A stretch of 64,000 bases of DNA from Comamonas sp. B21-038 (GTDB lineage: Bacteria > Pseudomonadota > Gammaproteobacteria > Burkholderiales > Burkholderiaceae_C), in the NCBI RefSeq assembly GCF_022387135.1, contig NZ_CP092462.1, forward strand, positions 3,534,001 through 3,598,000, read 5' to 3'. Below the pieces are notes generated by a model, which had not been told where the DNA came from, did no database searches, and saw only the letters and a program-made list of their open reading frames with translations. The position numbers were made by a program, and so were the translations under genes. Shown here piece after piece: positions 63,954 to 64,000 of this stretch. How positions within the stretch are numbered: position 1 is the first letter of the stretch; every line of letters starts with the position of its first letter.

Positions 63954-64000
63954 ATGGAGCACGAGCACAAGCGCCTTGTCGTGACCGATGAAGCCGTCAG
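63954..64000 (+). CDS. Start of an unidentified gene (partial)
   Basis: An ATG nine bases after AAGGA opens a frame reading MEHEHKRLVVTDEAV and runs off the window. Too short to name. It is divergent from the XRE gene and follows the inverted repeat at 63847-63867. Confidence 0.5.
   Translation, partial: MEHEHKRLVVTDEAV

Overview
The window is high-GC chromosomal DNA from a betaproteobacterium, most likely a Comamonadaceae member close to Comamonas. The signs are tandem cyanophycin synthetases with their DUF1854/ABC partners, several Bug-type tripartite tricarboxylate receptors, a VPTL/IPTL-type C-terminal sorting signal, UxuA next to a Bug receptor, and UxuR-style GntR control. Genes are dense, mostly in short operons with 1-8 base overlaps. 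No rRNA, tRNA, CRISPR array or complete insertion sequence was seen.

Layout. 0-4.4 kb: tail of gspF, a hexuronate unit (uxuA plus Bug receptor, divergent from a GntR regulator over tandem operators), a palindromic repeat and a 5'-nucleotidase. 4.4-8.1 kb: a histidine-rich, ZnuD-like TonB receptor with a small membrane partner, and an atypical SDR. 8.4-17 kb: the cyanophycin locus (DUF1854 and ABC exporter-fold protein, divergent from cphA'-cphA) and creA. 17.0-18.1 kb: a non-coding cluster with three copies of one hairpin-rich element. 18.4-21.4 kb: an operon of Bug receptor, P1 aminopeptidase and M55 D-aminopeptidase. 21.6-24.4 kb: an Hsp70 protein with a long C-terminal region. 24.5-31.2 kb: PQQ glucose dehydrogenase, a TetR unit, a lipoprotein esterase and a cysteine-rich copper-storage protein. 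31.3-47.4 kb: a large divergent cluster. 47.5-49.5 kb: a surface-sorted protein. 49.5-52.1 kb: a second Hsp70 with DUF2760. 52.3-58.7 kb: a TonB receptor, then a nuclease-helicase / VRR-NUC operon with a near-perfect LexA box. 58.9-61.7 kb: a Fur-box operon with Mn-superoxide dismutase and a ZIP transporter. 61.9-64 kb: a lower-GC accessory end with a GIY-YIG protein, an AAC(6')-like acetyltransferase and an XRE regulator.

Main biological reading. The 31.3-47.4 kb cluster pairs a peptide-type ABC importer (two binding proteins, two permeases, two ATPases) with a luciferase-like flavin monooxygenase, two acyl-CoA-dehydrogenase-fold proteins (one DszC/SfnB-like), an amidase, an aldo/keto reductase and a DszB-like protein. 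The last would normally be called a binding protein, but it has no signal peptide and keeps the Cys, His and Arg of desulfinase DszB. Together these look like an undescribed pathway for importing and desulfurising an organosulfur, possibly amide-linked, compound. The other leading signals are the compensatory base changes among the three non-coding repeats, the Hsp70/DUF2760 set split by about 25 kb, and the SOS-controlled nuclease-helicase pair.

Functions are assigned from motifs and remembered family features only; no database search was run.
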